NCBI GenBank assembly: GCA_002154345.1
Contig: MUNB01000073.1
Span: forward strand, 1 to 64,000
Reading direction: 5' to 3'
DNA from: Streptomyces griseus
Lineage (GTDB): Bacteria > Actinomycetota > Actinomycetes > Streptomycetales > Streptomycetaceae
DNA length: 64,000 nt
The notes under the pieces are model-generated. The model did not search any database and was not told the origin of the DNA. It worked only from the letters and a program-made list of their open reading frames with translations. Position numbers and translations under genes: made by a program. Below, piece by piece: positions 1 through 9,431 of this stretch (position 1 is the first letter of the stretch; each line of letters opens with the position of its first letter).

Positions 1-922
1 GGGTGGGCGCCGGCGCGGGGAGCTGGTGCCGTTCGGTGATGGAGCCGGCGACCGCCTGCGGGAGCCAGTCCTCGCCCTGGCGCAGGGGTTCGGGCGAGAT
101 CTCGTGGCAGATGCGGATGATGTCGGCGAGGGCGGGCCGGTCGGCGGGGTCGCGGCTGAGGCAGCGGGTGACCAGGGGCCGGAGTGCGTCGGGCAGCCGG
201 CTGAGGTCGGGGTCCTCGTGCACGATCCGGTAGAGGACGGCGTGCGAGGGCCCGTCGCCGAACGCGGGCGCGCCGATCGCGGCGTACGCGGCGATCTGCC
301 CGAGGGCGAACACATCGGTGGCCGGGGTGACCGTCCCGGCGGCCGCCTGCTCCGGCGCCATGAACGCCGGAGTGCCCACACTCACCCCCGTACCGGTCAG
401 GGCGGTCGTGTCGGCGGCCCGGGCGATACCGAAATCGATGACCCGCGGCCCGTCCGAGGCCAGCAGCACGTTCGCGGGCTTCAGATCACGGTGCACGATC
501 CCCGCACCGTGAATCACCCCCAGCGCCTCCGCCACCCCCACCGTCAGCAACAGCACACTGCGCAACGGCAGCCCGCCGTGCCGTGCCACCGCGTGCGCCA
601 GCGAAGGACCCGGCACATACGCCGTCGCCAGCCACGGCTGCGCACCCTCGGTATCCGAATCGATCACCGGCGCGGTGTACAGCCCCTGCACCCGCTGCGC
701 CGCCCGCACCTCCTGCTGGAAGCGCCGCCGGAACTCCGGGTCCTCACTGAACTCGGCCCGGATCACCTTGAGCGCCAACGGCCGGCCACCGGGCGTGTAG
801 GACAGATACACCTTGCCCATACCACCCGCACCCAGCACCGCCGCCAGCCGATAACCCCCCACCACCGCGGGGTCGTCGGCCTTGAGTGGCTGGAACGGGT
901 CGGCCGAAGGCGCGCTGCTCAT
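1..922 (-). CDS. Ser/Thr protein kinase, C-terminus cut by window edge
   Basis: The visible 307 residues form a Hanks-type protein kinase domain starting MSSAPSADPFQPLK. I see the glycine loop (GAGGMGKVY), the VAIK-type lysine (LALKVI), the catalytic loop HRDLKPAN, DFGIARA and the APEQ activation segment. It phosphorylates proteins on Ser/Thr at the cytosolic face. The reading frame runs off the left edge after about residue 290 (proline-rich start of a linker), so any transmembrane or sensor part is missing. Start is the ATG at 922. It is preceded by the small gene at 1009-1302 on the same strand. Substrate and signal are unknown. The kinase assignment is secure; the full architecture is not visible. 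Confidence 0.93.
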   Translation of the reverse strand, partial: MSSAPSADPFQPLKADDPAVVGGYRLAAVLGAGGMGKVYLSYTPGGRPLALKVIRAEFSEDPEFRRRFQQEVRAAQRVQGLYTAPVIDSDTEGAQPWLATAYVPGPSLAHAVARHGGLPLRSVLLLTVGVAEALGVIHGAGIVHRDLKPANVLLASDGPRVIDFGIARAADTTALTGTGVSVGTPAFMAPEQAAAGTVTPATDVFALGQIAAYAAIGAPAFGDGPSHAVLYRIVHEDPDLSRLPDALRPLVTRCLSRDPADRPALADIIRICHEISPEPLRQGEDWLPQAVAGSITERHQLPAPAPT

Positions 923-1008
923 TAGGAACCATCCCCCTGGTCACGGCAGTCCGGAGCCTGCACACGCCCCGAAGATCAGACGAGAGCGTATCGAATGTCC
1001 GGGCGGGG

Positions 1009-1302
1009 TCAGGGACTGGCCACGTCGAAGGTGTACCGGAGCGGGGCACGGTCCGTACGGGGATCGCGTCGGTAGACGTACAGCGCCGACACCCGTACGT
1101 CCGCACCGGGGCCGCCCGGGCCGTCGGGATCGCCGGAGCCGTCGCGATCATCGCGATCGCCAGGATCGTCGGGGCCGTCCGGCGGGCAGGGGCGGGTCAC
1201 CTGCAGGACATGCGGCCGGTCGGCGACCCTCGTGCGCAGCCCGTCTGCCGGGCCTCCGTCGAGTACCGCGGACTCCCAGCGTGACGCCTCGTTCCATTCC
1301 AT
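1009..1302 (-). CDS. small conserved hypothetical protein (97 aa)
   Basis: The N-terminal half (MEWNEASRWESAVLDGG, then a stretch ending PHVLQVTRPCP) looks like a folded domain, the middle is Asp/Gly/Pro-rich and low in complexity, and the C-terminus is again regular (VSALYVYRRDPR). Codon third positions are GC-rich as expected for a real gene. I recall similar small Streptomyces proteins starting with MEW but know no function for them. A perfect palindrome begins two bases upstream of the ATG, where a ribosome binding site would normally sit, so translation or transcription is probably controlled there. It could share a transcript with the kinase downstream. Confidence 0.6.
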   Translation of the reverse strand: MEWNEASRWESAVLDGGPADGLRTRVADRPHVLQVTRPCPPDGPDDPGDRDDRDGSGDPDGPGGPGADVRVSALYVYRRDPRTDRAPLRYTFDVASP

Positions 1303-1303
1303 G

Positions 1304-1327
1304 GCAATAGTTTAACTATTGCGCAAT
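1304..1327. promoter_or_regulatory. overlapping palindromes, probable operator of the divergent IclR regulator
   Basis: GCAATAGTT-T-AACTATTGC (1304-1322) is a perfect inverted repeat with 9-base arms, and ATTGCGCAAT (1318-1327) is a second perfect palindrome overlapping it. The element is AT-rich against a GC-rich background and lies between the leftward small gene (start 1302) and the rightward IclR gene (start 1428). Assignment to the IclR protein rests on position only. The left palindrome starts two bases from the ATG at 1302, so binding there could also block translation initiation of a long transcript. Confidence 0.6.
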
Positions 1328-1427
1328 CCATGAATGTTCGCGAGGTCCGCCGGGTGGCGCCGGACGCCTCCGGTCCGCCCGGAGGACCGGCCTTGCCGCG
1401 CCCCCGCGCCGGGTCCATCCTGGTGCC

Positions 1428-2186
1428 ATGGGTGACCAGGCCGGCCCCGAGCCGACGGTGTCCGTCCTCCAGGACCTCCGGTTGTTGGAGGCCGCCGGGG
1501 CGCACCCGGACGGTGCCTCCGCGCAGCAGCTGGCCCACGAGGCCGGGCTGTCGGACCTCACTGCCCGGCGGCTGCTGCACGAGCTCGCCCGGGACGGTTA
1601 TCTGGACGAGCTGGACGGCGGCGCGTTCGCCCTCCACGAGCGGGAGCTGCGGTCGCAGCCGGACGTGGACGCCCTGGCGCTGCAGCGCATCCGCCCCCTG
1701 CTCTCCTCGTTGCGCGACAACCTCTCCGCCGCCGCCTATCTGACGCTGTACGACGAGGGCGAGATCCGGGTCCTGGAGATCGTCGACAGCCCGCGGGCCC
1801 CGAAGGTGGACGTCTGGGTGAGCTTCCAGGAGGCCGGACACGCCACCGCGCTCGGCAAGAGCGTGCTCCGCGAGCTGGACGAGGAGGCGCGCGCCAACTA
1901 CCTCTCCCGGCATTCCCTGATCGACCTCACCCCCCGCACCATCACCCACCGGGAGGAGCTGCTGCGGGAGCTCGACTCCGCCCCCGCGGGCCCGCTCTCG
2001 CTGGACCGGGGCGAGTACGCCCGGGGCACGACCTGCGTGGCGGTGCCCGTGTACAGCGGTGACCAGGTCGGCTCGATCGGCGTCTCGTTCCGGTCGGACC
2101 GGATGTACCGGACCACCGAGGTCAGGACGCGGTTGCTGGAGGCGGCGCTGCGCGTCACCCGGCGGCTGACCCTGCCGGAGTGCTGA
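1428..2186 (+). CDS. IclR-family transcriptional regulator
   Basis: The 252-residue protein has an N-terminal winged helix-turn-helix (about residues 10-65, with ASAQQLAHEAGLSDLTARR as the helix-turn-helix region) and a C-terminal IclR effector domain (about 75-250). The latter carries the typical segments HATALGKSVL, RGTTCVAVPVY and GSIGVSF. IclR proteins bind DNA as dimers or tetramers and respond to small aromatic or organic acids. Start ATG at 1428. The likely operator is the palindrome pair at 1304-1327. A stem-loop follows at 2224-2243. It may control the small gene at 1302 or the oxidoreductase downstream; the ligand is unknown. Confidence 0.92.
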   Translation: MGDQAGPEPTVSVLQDLRLLEAAGAHPDGASAQQLAHEAGLSDLTARRLLHELARDGYLDELDGGAFALHERELRSQPDVDALALQRIRPLLSSLRDNLSAAAYLTLYDEGEIRVLEIVDSPRAPKVDVWVSFQEAGHATALGKSVLRELDEEARANYLSRHSLIDLTPRTITHREELLRELDSAPAGPLSLDRGEYARGTTCVAVPVYSGDQVGSIGVSFRSDRMYRTTEVRTRLLEAALRVTRRLTLPEC

Positions 2187-2223
2187 CCCTTCCGGAGCGC
2201 TGAGCTTCCTCCGTGTTGAAGTC

Positions 2224-2243
2224 GATCCCGCCGGAGCGGGATC
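2224..2243 (+). terminator. stem-loop after IclR gene
   Basis: GATCCCGC-CGGA-GCGGGATC is a perfect 8-base inverted repeat with a 4-base loop, 38 bases after the IclR stop codon. There is no U-tract, as is usual in Streptomyces. A second, weaker inverted repeat (GGCAGGC at 2322-2328, GCCTGCC at 2346-2352) lies in the leader of the next gene. Confidence 0.5.
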
Positions 2244-2423
2244 CGACGGTTCACGGGGGCCTCACGTGTGCTGCCCGAGGAGGGGTCCGGTGCGCAGCCC
2301 GGAGCGGCCCCCGAGCCGAGTGGCAGGCGGTATGCACCGGACATAGCCTGCCCGGATGGACCCGTTTCGCGCCGCCGCACCGTCCGGTCCGTCGTACCCG
2401 CAGGTGGGAAGGGTGGAAGTGTC

Positions 2424-4736
2424 GTGAGCACCGACAACGAAGCACAGGAGCCCCTGGAGCCCCGGGTCGGTCCCGCCCCCGAGGCCGATCCGGAGTTCCG
2501 GCCCTACCACCACCCGGCCGCCGGCTGGGGAGCGGCGAAGAGCGTGACCCGCTTCCTGGTGGAGGAACGCGCGCTGGTGGACGGTCCACGGGCCATCATG
2601 CGGATGAACCACGAGAACGGCGGCTTCGACTGTCCCGGGTGCGCGTGGCCGGACGACACCAAGGGCCTGCACCTGGACATCTGCGAGAACGGCATCAAGC
2701 ACGTCACGTGGGAGATGACCCGCAAGCGCGTGGACCGCGACTTCTTCGCCGCGCACGCGGTGACGGAGCTGGCCGGGTGGAGCGACTACGACCTGGAGAA
2801 CCAGGGCCGGCTGACCGAGCCGATGGTGTACGACGACGCATCCGACCACTACGTGCCGATCAGCTGGAAGGACGCGTTCGAGCTGGTCGGAGCCACCCTG
2901 CGCGGCCTCGACAGCCCGAACCGGGCGGCGTACTACACCTCCGGGCGGCTCGGCAACGAGGCCACCTTCCTCTACCAGCTGATGGCCCGCGAACTGGGCA
3001 CGAACAATCTGCCGGACTGCTCCAACATGTGCCACGAGGCCAGCGGGCGGGCCCTCCAGGCCTCTCTGGGCACCGGAAAGGGGACGGTCGACCTCAAGGA
3101 CTGGGAGTCCGCGGACGCCCTGTTCATCCTGGGCGTCAACGCCGCGTCGAACGCGCCCCGGATGCTCACCGCCCTCGTCGATGCCGACCGTCGCGGCGCG
3201 CAGATCGTGCACGTCAACCCGCTGGTCGAGGCGGCGGCCACCCGCACCATCGTTCCGCACGACTTCACGGACATGGCGCTGCTCAAAGCAACCGAGACCA
3301 GCACGCTGAACCTCCAGCCGCGCATCGGCGGCGACATGGCGCTGCTGCGCGGCATGGCCAAGGCGGTCCTGGAGAAGTCGGCGAGCGACCCCAAGGCCCT
3401 GGACCGTACCTTCATCGACCGTCACACCACCGGCTTCGAGGAGTACCGGGCGCTGTGCGAGGCCACGCCCTGGGAGGAGCTGGAGCACCAGTCCGGGCTG
3501 AGCCGGGACGACATCCTCAAGGCGGCGCGGGTGTACGAGGAGGCCGACCGCTCCATCGTCAGCTGGTGCCTGGGCCTCACCCAGCACGAGCACGGCGTCG
3601 ACACCGTCCGCGAGATCGTCAACCTCCTGCTGCTGCGCGGCAATCTCGGCCGGGAGGGCGCGGGCCCCTCCCCCGTGCGCGGCCACAGCAACGTCCAGGG
3701 CAACCGCACCTGCGGCATCGATCACCGCCCCACCGAGGCGTTCCTGGACCGGCTCGCCGAGGCCTGCGGAATCGACCCGCCCCGCGAACACGGCCTGGAC
3801 ACCGTGCGGACGATCCAGGCGATGCGGGACGGCGAGGTGAAGGTGTTCGTCGGCATGGGCGGCAACTTCGCGCTCGCCGCGCCCGACACCCCGGCCACGT
3901 ACGCGGCGCTGCGCTCCTGCGACCTCACCGTCCAGGTGAGCACCAAGCTGAACCGCAGTCATGTCGTGCACGGCCGCGCGGCGCTCATCCTGCCGTGCCT
4001 CGGACGCACCGAGAAGGATCATCAGCGCAAGGGGGTGCAGAGCACCTCGGTCGAGGACTCGATGAGCATGGTCCACCTGTCCGTCGGGATGAAGCGCCCC
4101 GCGTCCCCGCATCTGCTGTCCGAGCCGGCCATCGTCGCCGGGATGGCGCGCGCCGCCCTGCCGGACAGCGAGACGCCCTGGGACTGGTACATCGAGGACT
4201 ACGACCGGATCCGGGACACGATGGCAAAGGCGCTGGACGGCTTCGAGGACTTCAACCGCCGGGTCCGGCTGCCCCTCGGCTTCCGGATCAGGCAGCCCGC
4301 CCGCGAACTGGTCTTCCTGACCCCGTCGGGGCGCGCCGAGTTCTCGGCGGCCGCGCTGCCCGACGTCGTGCCCGAGCCCGGCACCCTGGCGCTCGGCACG
4401 ATGCGGTCGCACGACCAGTGGAACACCACCATCTACTCCGACAACGACCGCTACCGGGGCGTCAAGAACCTGCGCACGCTGGTCTTCATGAACCGGGCCG
4501 ACATGCGCGAGCGCGGTATCGCCGACATGGGTTCCGTCGACATCACGAGCACGGCGAAGGACGGCAGCCGGCGGTTCCTGACCGGCTACACGGCGATCCC
4601 GTACGACATCCCGCGCGGCTGCGCGGCCGGCTACATGCCGGAGATGAACGTGCTGTGCGCGCTGGGCGACTACAGCACCCAGAGCGACCAGCCGATCATG
4701 AAGCACGTCAAGGTCACGGTGGTCCCGGCCGCCTGA
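2424..4736 (+). CDS. FdhF/YdeP-family molybdopterin oxidoreductase
   Basis: A 770-residue member of the DMSO-reductase superfamily, closest in layout to the formate-dehydrogenase-like YdeP group. Near the N-terminus it has GGFDCPGCAWPD followed by ICENG, a Cys pattern suited to one Fe-S cluster. Further on are SNMCHEASG (Cys at the molybdenum-ligand position), GNLGREGAGPSPVRGHSN and NRSHVVHGR, which bind the two pterin cofactors. The C-terminal molydopterin-binding domain includes the segment VFMNRADM. It should transfer electrons in the cytoplasm; YdeP of E. coli is linked to acid resistance, but the substrate is not known. I chose GTG at 2424; an open frame extends upstream to 2268 but reads as low-complexity leader. 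No dedicated partner subunit is adjacent. Confidence 0.9.
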   Translation: MSTDNEAQEPLEPRVGPAPEADPEFRPYHHPAAGWGAAKSVTRFLVEERALVDGPRAIMRMNHENGGFDCPGCAWPDDTKGLHLDICENGIKHVTWEMTRKRVDRDFFAAHAVTELAGWSDYDLENQGRLTEPMVYDDASDHYVPISWKDAFELVGATLRGLDSPNRAAYYTSGRLGNEATFLYQLMARELGTNNLPDCSNMCHEASGRALQASLGTGKGTVDLKDWESADALFILGVNAASNAPRMLTALVDADRRGAQIVHVNPLVEAAATRTIVPHDFTDMALLKATETSTLNLQPRIGGDMALLRGMAKAVLEKSASDPKALDRTFIDRHTTGFEEYRALCEATPWEELEHQSGLSRDDILKAARVYEEADRSIVSWCLGLTQHEHGVDTVREIVNLLLLRGNLGREGAGPSPVRGHSNVQGNRTCGIDHRPTEAFLDRLAEACGIDPPREHGLDTVRTIQAMRDGEVKVFVGMGGNFALAAPDTPATYAALRSCDLTVQVSTKLNRSHVVHGRAALILPCLGRTEKDHQRKGVQSTSVEDSMSMVHLSVGMKRPASPHLLSEPAIVAGMARAALPDSETPWDWYIEDYDRIRDTMAKALDGFEDFNRRVRLPLGFRIRQPARELVFLTPSGRAEFSAAALPDVVPEPGTLALGTMRSHDQWNTTIYSDNDRYRGVKNLRTLVFMNRADMRERGIADMGSVDITSTAKDGSRRFLTGYTAIPYDIPRGCAAGYMPEMNVLCALGDYSTQSDQPIMKHVKVTVVPAA

Positions 4737-4747
4737 GCAGCCAACGG

Positions 4748-4829
4748 CCCGCGTTCTCCCGCAGAGCGCGGGGGAACGCGGGAGACACCGATGTGGCAGC
4801 CGCTCGGTAGCGGCTGCCACATCGGTGTC
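4748..4829. terminator. two tandem stem-loops, bidirectional terminator
   Basis: Stem 1 has 15-base arms at 4748-4762 and 4768-4782 with one mismatch. Stem 2 is a perfect 21-base inverted repeat, 4784-4804 and 4809-4829, with loop CGGT. They sit between converging genes (oxidoreductase ending 4736, small leftward gene ending 4839) and would stop transcription from both sides. Confidence 0.85.
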
Positions 4830-4838
4830 GGACGTCTT

Positions 4839-5006
4839 CTAGTCGGACTTCCTGTCCTGGTCCGCGGGAAGGCCCGCATCCTCGCGGTCCTCCTCCAGGC
4901 GCTCGTCGAGTCGTTTCTCGTCCGGGCGGCGGGGCATTCCGCGGCTGTGGCTGGTGTCGGGGTCGCCCTCGACCTCTTCGTTCGACTTGTGGTGGTGATG
5001 GGACAT
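4839..5006 (-). CDS. small hydrophilic protein with His-rich start (55 aa)
   Basis: Reads MSHHHHKSNEEVEGDPD at the N-terminus, followed by a highly charged Glu/Asp/Arg tail that ends QDRKSD. It lies seven bases downstream of the Clp ATPase stop codon on the same strand, so the two probably share a transcript, and it ends just before the tandem terminators. The four consecutive histidines could bind metal, but nothing else hints at function. It looks intrinsically disordered. The case for a real gene is its frame continuity, its position and its third-position GC bias. Confidence 0.55.
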   Translation of the reverse strand: MSHHHHKSNEEVEGDPDTSHSRGMPRRPDEKRLDERLEEDREDAGLPADQDRKSD

Positions 5007-5013
5007 CAGTCAC

Positions 5014-7542
5014 TCACTCCTTGCCCTCGGGGGTGTCGGCGGCGGGGGTCTCTCCGTCGCCGTCGTCCTTGCGGATGGTGCAGTGCAGGGAGTCGTCGAT
5101 CACGTCGGCGACGATCGTGTCCCCGGGGTCGGCTTCGCCGCCGAGCAGCAGGGAGGCGACGCGGTTGTCCAGTTCGGTCTGGATCGTGCGGCGCAGCGGA
5201 CGGGCGCCGAACTCCGGCTGATAGCCGTGGGCGACCAGGAGCTTCTTCGCCGCCTCGGTGACCTCCAGGGTCATGCCCTGGGCGTGGACCCGGTGCTTGC
5301 TGCGGTCCAGGAGGTGGTCGACGATCTCGGACAGGTCGTCCTCGGTGAGGCTGTGGAAGACGATGATGTCGTCGATGCGGTTGAGGAACTCGGGCAGGAA
5401 CCGGCCGCGCAGGTCCTCCATCAGCTCGTCCTTGAGCTCGGCGGCGTCGCCCTCGTGGGCGAGGATGCGGTGGGCGCCGATGTTGGACGTCATGATGACG
5501 ACGCAGTGCCGGAAGTCGACGGTGCGGCCCTGTCCGTCGGTGAGGCGGCCGTCGTCGAGGATCTGGAGCAGTGTGTTGAAGACGTCGGGGTGCGCCTTCT
5601 CGACCTCGTCGAACAGGACGACGCTGTAGGGGTTGCGCCGCACCTTCTCGGTGAGCTGGCCCGCCTCGTCGTAACCGACGTATCCGGGCGGCGCTCCGAC
5701 GAGCCGGGCGACCGTGTGCTTCTCCTGGAACTCGCTCATGTCGAAGCGGATCATCCGGTCGTCCTGGCCGAACAGCAGCTCGGCCAGCGTCTTGGCGAGC
5801 TCCGTCTTGCCGACGCCGGTGGGGCCGAGGAAGAGGAACGAGCCGACGGGCCGGTTCGGGTCGCCCATGCCGGCGCGGTTACGGCGTACGGCTTCGGAGA
5901 CCGCGGTGACCGCCTCGCCTTGGCCGACGATCCTGGCGTGCATCTCCTCCTCCAGCTTGAGGAGTTTCTCCTTCTCGCCGGCGGTGAGCTGGGAGACGGG
6001 GATGCCGGTGCGGCGGGAGACGATGTCGGCGATGTCGGAGGCGGTGACCGAGACGACGCCCTCGCGGCGCTCCTCGATCCCGGCGAGTTCGCCCTCGACC
6101 TCGGCGATCTGCTGCTTCAGCCCGGACGCCTTCTCGAACTCCTCGCCGGCGACGGCCTCGTCCTTCTCGCGGCGCAGCTTGGCGAGGCGGTCCTCGCGGC
6201 TGACAACCTCGGTGGAGCGGCTCGCGCTGCGCAGCCGTACGCGGGCCCCGGCCTGGTCCATCAGGTCGATGGCCTTGTCGGGCAGGAAGCGGTCGCTGAT
6301 GTAGCGGTCGGACAGTTCGGCCGCCGCCGTCAGGGCCCCGTCGGCGAAGCGGACCTGGTGGTGGGCCTCGTAGGCGTCCCGGAGCCCTTCGAGGATCAGT
6401 ACGGTCTCCTCGACGGTCGGCTCCGGGATCAGGACGGGCTGGAAGCGGCGTTCCAGGGCGGCGTCCTTCTCGATGTGCTTGCGGTACTCGTCGATGGTCG
6501 TCGCGCCCACCACATGGAGTTCACCGCGGGCGAGGGCGGGCTTGAGCATGTTGCCCGCGTCCATCGAGCCCTCGCCGGTGGCGCCCGCGCCGACGACCGT
6601 GTGGAGTTCGTCGATGAAGAGGATGATCTCCCCTTCGGCGTTCTGCACGTCCTCGATGACCTTCTTCAGCCGCTCCTCGAACTGGCCCCGGTACTGGGCT
6701 CCGGCGACCATGCCGGACAGGTCCAGGGAGACGACCCGCTTGTCCTTGAGGGTGTCGGGCACCTCGCCGGCGACGATGCTCTGGGCGAGGCCCTCCACGA
6801 TGGCGGTCTTGCCGACTCCGGGCTCGCCGATGAGGACGGGGTTGTTCTTGGAGCGCCGCGAGAGGATCTCGATGGTCTGCTCGATCTCCTCGGCCCGCCC
6901 GACGACGGGGTCGAGCTTTCCGGCCTTCGCTTCCTCGGTCAGATCGCGGCCGAACTCGTCCAGGGTCGTCGCGGGCTGCTTGGCCCCGCCGGAAGCCCCG
7001 TCCTGGCCCGCCGCGCGGTCGGCCGCGCCGCGCAGCTTCCCCACGTCGAGGTCGTCCGACCCCAGGAACCGCCCGGCCCCGGAGTCCGCGTCGTCGATGA
7101 GCGCGCCGAGGATGTGCTCGGGCCCGATGTAGGACACCCCGGCCGCCTGCGAGCGGGCGTAGGCGGCGGTCAGGGTCCGCTTGGCCGCCGGGGTGAGCCC
7201 GGGCTCGGCGGACGGCTCGGCGGACTCCCGGGGCAGCACCTCGTCGAGCTGTGCGGCGAGCGCGTCGGGGTCGACCCCGGCGCGGGACAGCAGCCCGCGC
7301 GAGGGTTCGACCTGGGTCGCCGCCCACAGCAGGTGCTCGGTGTCGAGGTCCGCGGTGCCGTCCTCGGCCGCTTTGCTGGTGGCCCGGCCCAGCAGCTCGT
7401 GGGAGGACTCGGTCAGCAGCCGGCCGATCGGCACGCGCTGCATCGCGGGGGGCGAGGAGGCGGGCGACATACCGAAGAACCGGTTCAGCAGATCGCTGAA
7501 CGGATCGGACGGACCGAACGGTGAACCGAACGCCATCGACAT
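5014..7542 (-). CDS. ClpC-type AAA+ chaperone, ATP-dependent Clp protease ATP-binding subunit
   Basis: The 842-residue Hsp100 protein has an N-terminal extension ([18 protein letters not shown]) before a double Clp_N domain (about 40-180). The first AAA+ module has Walker A GEPGVGKT and Walker [10 protein letters not shown] short UVR-like middle segment ([20 protein letters not shown]) is typical of ClpC rather than ClpB. The second AAA+ module has GPTGVGKT and [14 protein letters not shown], and a ClpB D2-small domain follows. It unfolds proteins with ATP, for ClpP or as a disaggregase. I chose ATG at 7542 because a GGAG lies five bases upstream; a longer frame to 7596 has no good site. It is shorter at both ends than the housekeeping ClpC and is probably a stress paralogue. 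Confidence 0.93.
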   Translation of the reverse strand: MSMAFGSPFGPSDPFSDLLNRFFGMSPASSPPAMQRVPIGRLLTESSHELLGRATSKAAEDGTADLDTEHLLWAATQVEPSRGLLSRAGVDPDALAAQLDEVLPRESAEPSAEPGLTPAAKRTLTAAYARSQAAGVSYIGPEHILGALIDDADSGAGRFLGSDDLDVGKLRGAADRAAGQDGASGGAKQPATTLDEFGRDLTEEAKAGKLDPVVGRAEEIEQTIEILSRRSKNNPVLIGEPGVGKTAIVEGLAQSIVAGEVPDTLKDKRVVSLDLSGMVAGAQYRGQFEERLKKVIEDVQNAEGEIILFIDELHTVVGAGATGEGSMDAGNMLKPALARGELHVVGATTIDEYRKHIEKDAALERRFQPVLIPEPTVEETVLILEGLRDAYEAHHQVRFADGALTAAAELSDRYISDRFLPDKAIDLMDQAGARVRLRSASRSTEVVSREDRLAKLRREKDEAVAGEEFEKASGLKQQIAEVEGELAGIEERREGVVSVTASDIADIVSRRTGIPVSQLTAGEKEKLLKLEEEMHARIVGQGEAVTAVSEAVRRNRAGMGDPNRPVGSFLFLGPTGVGKTELAKTLAELLFGQDDRMIRFDMSEFQEKHTVARLVGAPPGYVGYDEAGQLTEKVRRNPYSVVLFDEVEKAHPDVFNTLLQILDDGRLTDGQGRTVDFRHCVVIMTSNIGAHRILAHEGDAAELKDELMEDLRGRFLPEFLNRIDDIIVFHSLTEDDLSEIVDHLLDRSKHRVHAQGMTLEVTEAAKKLLVAHGYQPEFGARPLRRTIQTELDNRVASLLLGGEADPGDTIVADVIDDSLHCTIRKDDGDGETPAADTPEGKE

Positions 7543-7642
7543 ATCAGCTCCAGGGGCGGCGAGGGGGTTCTCCCACTCAAACGCGATGTCCACCACCCCG
7601 CAAACGGAGCGGCCCCCCGGTGCCGCCCCGCCCGGAAGGGGA

Positions 7643-9367
7643 CTACTGCCCCATCTCGTACGCCCCCGACAGCGCCTCGACGCGCTCCCAGATCCGTGCC
7701 GAACGGGCCGCGTCGACGACGGGACGGCGTACCGCTCCGAGCGCCCAGCTCTGCTGGTCCTCGGTGGCGGAGTCCTTGCCGTGCAGTTCGACGGCGTGCG
7801 CGGAGAAGTCGCGTACGAGCACGGCGAACAGCTCGTCCAGCAGCTCCTCGTCCAGGCCGGTCAGCCGGGCCTGCTCCAGGATCAGCTGGCCGTGGACGAC
7901 GAGGGCGAAGAGCTGGCCGACGGCGAGGAGGAGGTCGAGGTCGCGGCTCTGCTCCTCGTCCGGGGCGGCCGTCTCGACGAAGGCGCACAGGGCGTCGGCC
8001 TGCTCGCGGAAGCGGGCGACGTTCGGCACCTCGGTGTACGCGTCGAACGCGGTGCGCCAGTCGTGGAAGCGTACGGAGCCGAGGCCGCGCGCCGGGCCCT
8101 GCCGGAAGAGGAACGCGTCGTCGGCGGCGTCGAGGCGGGTGGGGACGGCCGGGTGGTCGACCGGGTCGAGCAGGTGGTTCCGCATGAACTTGAGGATCAG
8201 CGCGAGGTTCACGTGGACCGTGCCCTCCAGCTTCGGCAGGCCCCGGATCTCGATGGCGGCCTGGGCGAAGTAGTTGTCCTTCTCGAAGCCCTTGGCGGCG
8301 ATGACGTCCCACATGAGGTCGATGACCTTCTCGCCCTCCGTGGTCACCTTCATCTTCGTCATCGGGTTGAAGAGCAGGTAGCGGCGGTCGTCGGGCCCGG
8401 CGCTGCGGAAGTAGTCGACGGCGCGGTCGCTGAACAGCTTCATTCCGATGAGCCGGACGTACGCGTCGGTCAGCTCGCGGCGCACGTGCGGGAAGGCGGT
8501 GACCGGGCGGCCGTAGAGGATGCGGTTGCTCGCGTGGGTGACGGCCTCGTACATCGCGTGCTCGCAGATGCCGATGGAGGCGGTGCAGAGGTTGAACTTG
8601 CCGACGTTGACGGTGTTGAGCGCGGCGTCGAAGGCGGCGCGGCCGGTGTGCAGGATGTCGGCGGGCGCCACCGGGTAGTCGTCCAGGCGGAATTCGCTGA
8701 CGTACTTGGAGGAGTCGACGACGTTCTTCACCAGGTGGTACGCCTCGTGGCGGCTGTCGGCGGCGAAGAAGACGTAACCGTCGGGGCCCTCGATGTCGGT
8801 GCGCCGGCCGAAGACGGAGACGAGACCGGCGGCGTTGCCGTTGCCGATGTAGTACTTGGAGCCGGAGGCCCGGAAGCCGCCGTCGCTGTCCGGCGTCAGC
8901 AGCATGTCGGTGGAGTAGATGTCGGCGCCGTGCGTCTTCTCGGAGAGACCGAAGGCGAAGACCTCGCCCTGCGAGAGGAGTTCGGCCGCACGCTCGCGGG
9001 CGGCGGCGTTGTCGCTCTGCCAGACCGGGCCGAGGCCGAGGATGGTCACCTGCCAGGCGTACCAGTAGTCGAGGCCGTAGAACCCGAAGATTTCGTTGAG
9101 GGCGGCGATCCGGGCGGTGTCCCAGCGCTGGTCCTCGTTGCGCGCGGCGGATGCCGGGGTGAGGAAGGTGGCGAACAGGTCCTCCTTCGCGGCGAAGGCG
9201 AGGAAGTCGCCCAGCCAGGCGCGGGAGCGGTAGTCCTCGATCAGCCGGCGCTTGCCGCGCTCCTCGAACCAGTCGACGGTGGCGCGCAGCAGCCTGCGGG
9301 TCTCCGGGTCGAAGTGCTGGGGGTCGTAGGTGCGCGGGTTGAACAGCAAGGACGCGGAGTCAGCCAT
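7643..9367 (-). CDS. acyl-CoA dehydrogenase/oxidase family protein
   Basis: A 574-residue flavoprotein with the acyl-CoA dehydrogenase fold. Its FAD/substrate segment FAFGLSEKTHGADIYSTDM corresponds to the usual A.TE..aGSD motif, followed by the beta domain (FRASGSKYYIGNGNAAG) and helical C-terminal domains. The length exceeds the common 380-400 residues, as in long-chain or oxidase-like members. It should oxidise an acyl-CoA thioester at the alpha-beta bond in the cytoplasm. It lies 64 bases behind the PadR gene on the same strand, so the two are probably one autoregulated operon controlled by the operator at 10011-10030. The natural acyl chain cannot be told from the sequence. Confidence 0.88.
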   Translation of the reverse strand: MADSASLLFNPRTYDPQHFDPETRRLLRATVDWFEERGKRRLIEDYRSRAWLGDFLAFAAKEDLFATFLTPASAARNEDQRWDTARIAALNEIFGFYGLDYWYAWQVTILGLGPVWQSDNAAARERAAELLSQGEVFAFGLSEKTHGADIYSTDMLLTPDSDGGFRASGSKYYIGNGNAAGLVSVFGRRTDIEGPDGYVFFAADSRHEAYHLVKNVVDSSKYVSEFRLDDYPVAPADILHTGRAAFDAALNTVNVGKFNLCTASIGICEHAMYEAVTHASNRILYGRPVTAFPHVRRELTDAYVRLIGMKLFSDRAVDYFRSAGPDDRRYLLFNPMTKMKVTTEGEKVIDLMWDVIAAKGFEKDNYFAQAAIEIRGLPKLEGTVHVNLALILKFMRNHLLDPVDHPAVPTRLDAADDAFLFRQGPARGLGSVRFHDWRTAFDAYTEVPNVARFREQADALCAFVETAAPDEEQSRDLDLLLAVGQLFALVVHGQLILEQARLTGLDEELLDELFAVLVRDFSAHAVELHGKDSATEDQQSWALGAVRRPVVDAARSARIWERVEALSGAYEMGQ

Positions 9368-9431
9368 GGAGGTCGCCTTACGGGAAGGAGGAGGGTGGTC
9401 GGTGCTTACGGAGGTGGCGGCGGGCCGCCGC

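Noticed and set aside
5083..7524. Long open frame antisense to the Clp ATPase
   Set aside because: Such frames are common in GC-rich genes. Its translation is low in complexity and shows no domain, whereas the opposite strand encodes a complete AAA+ protein.
7543..7600. Half of an HspR (HAIR) site upstream of the Clp gene
   Set aside because: Only one TTGAGT half is present on the minus strand. The inverted partner at the right spacing is missing.
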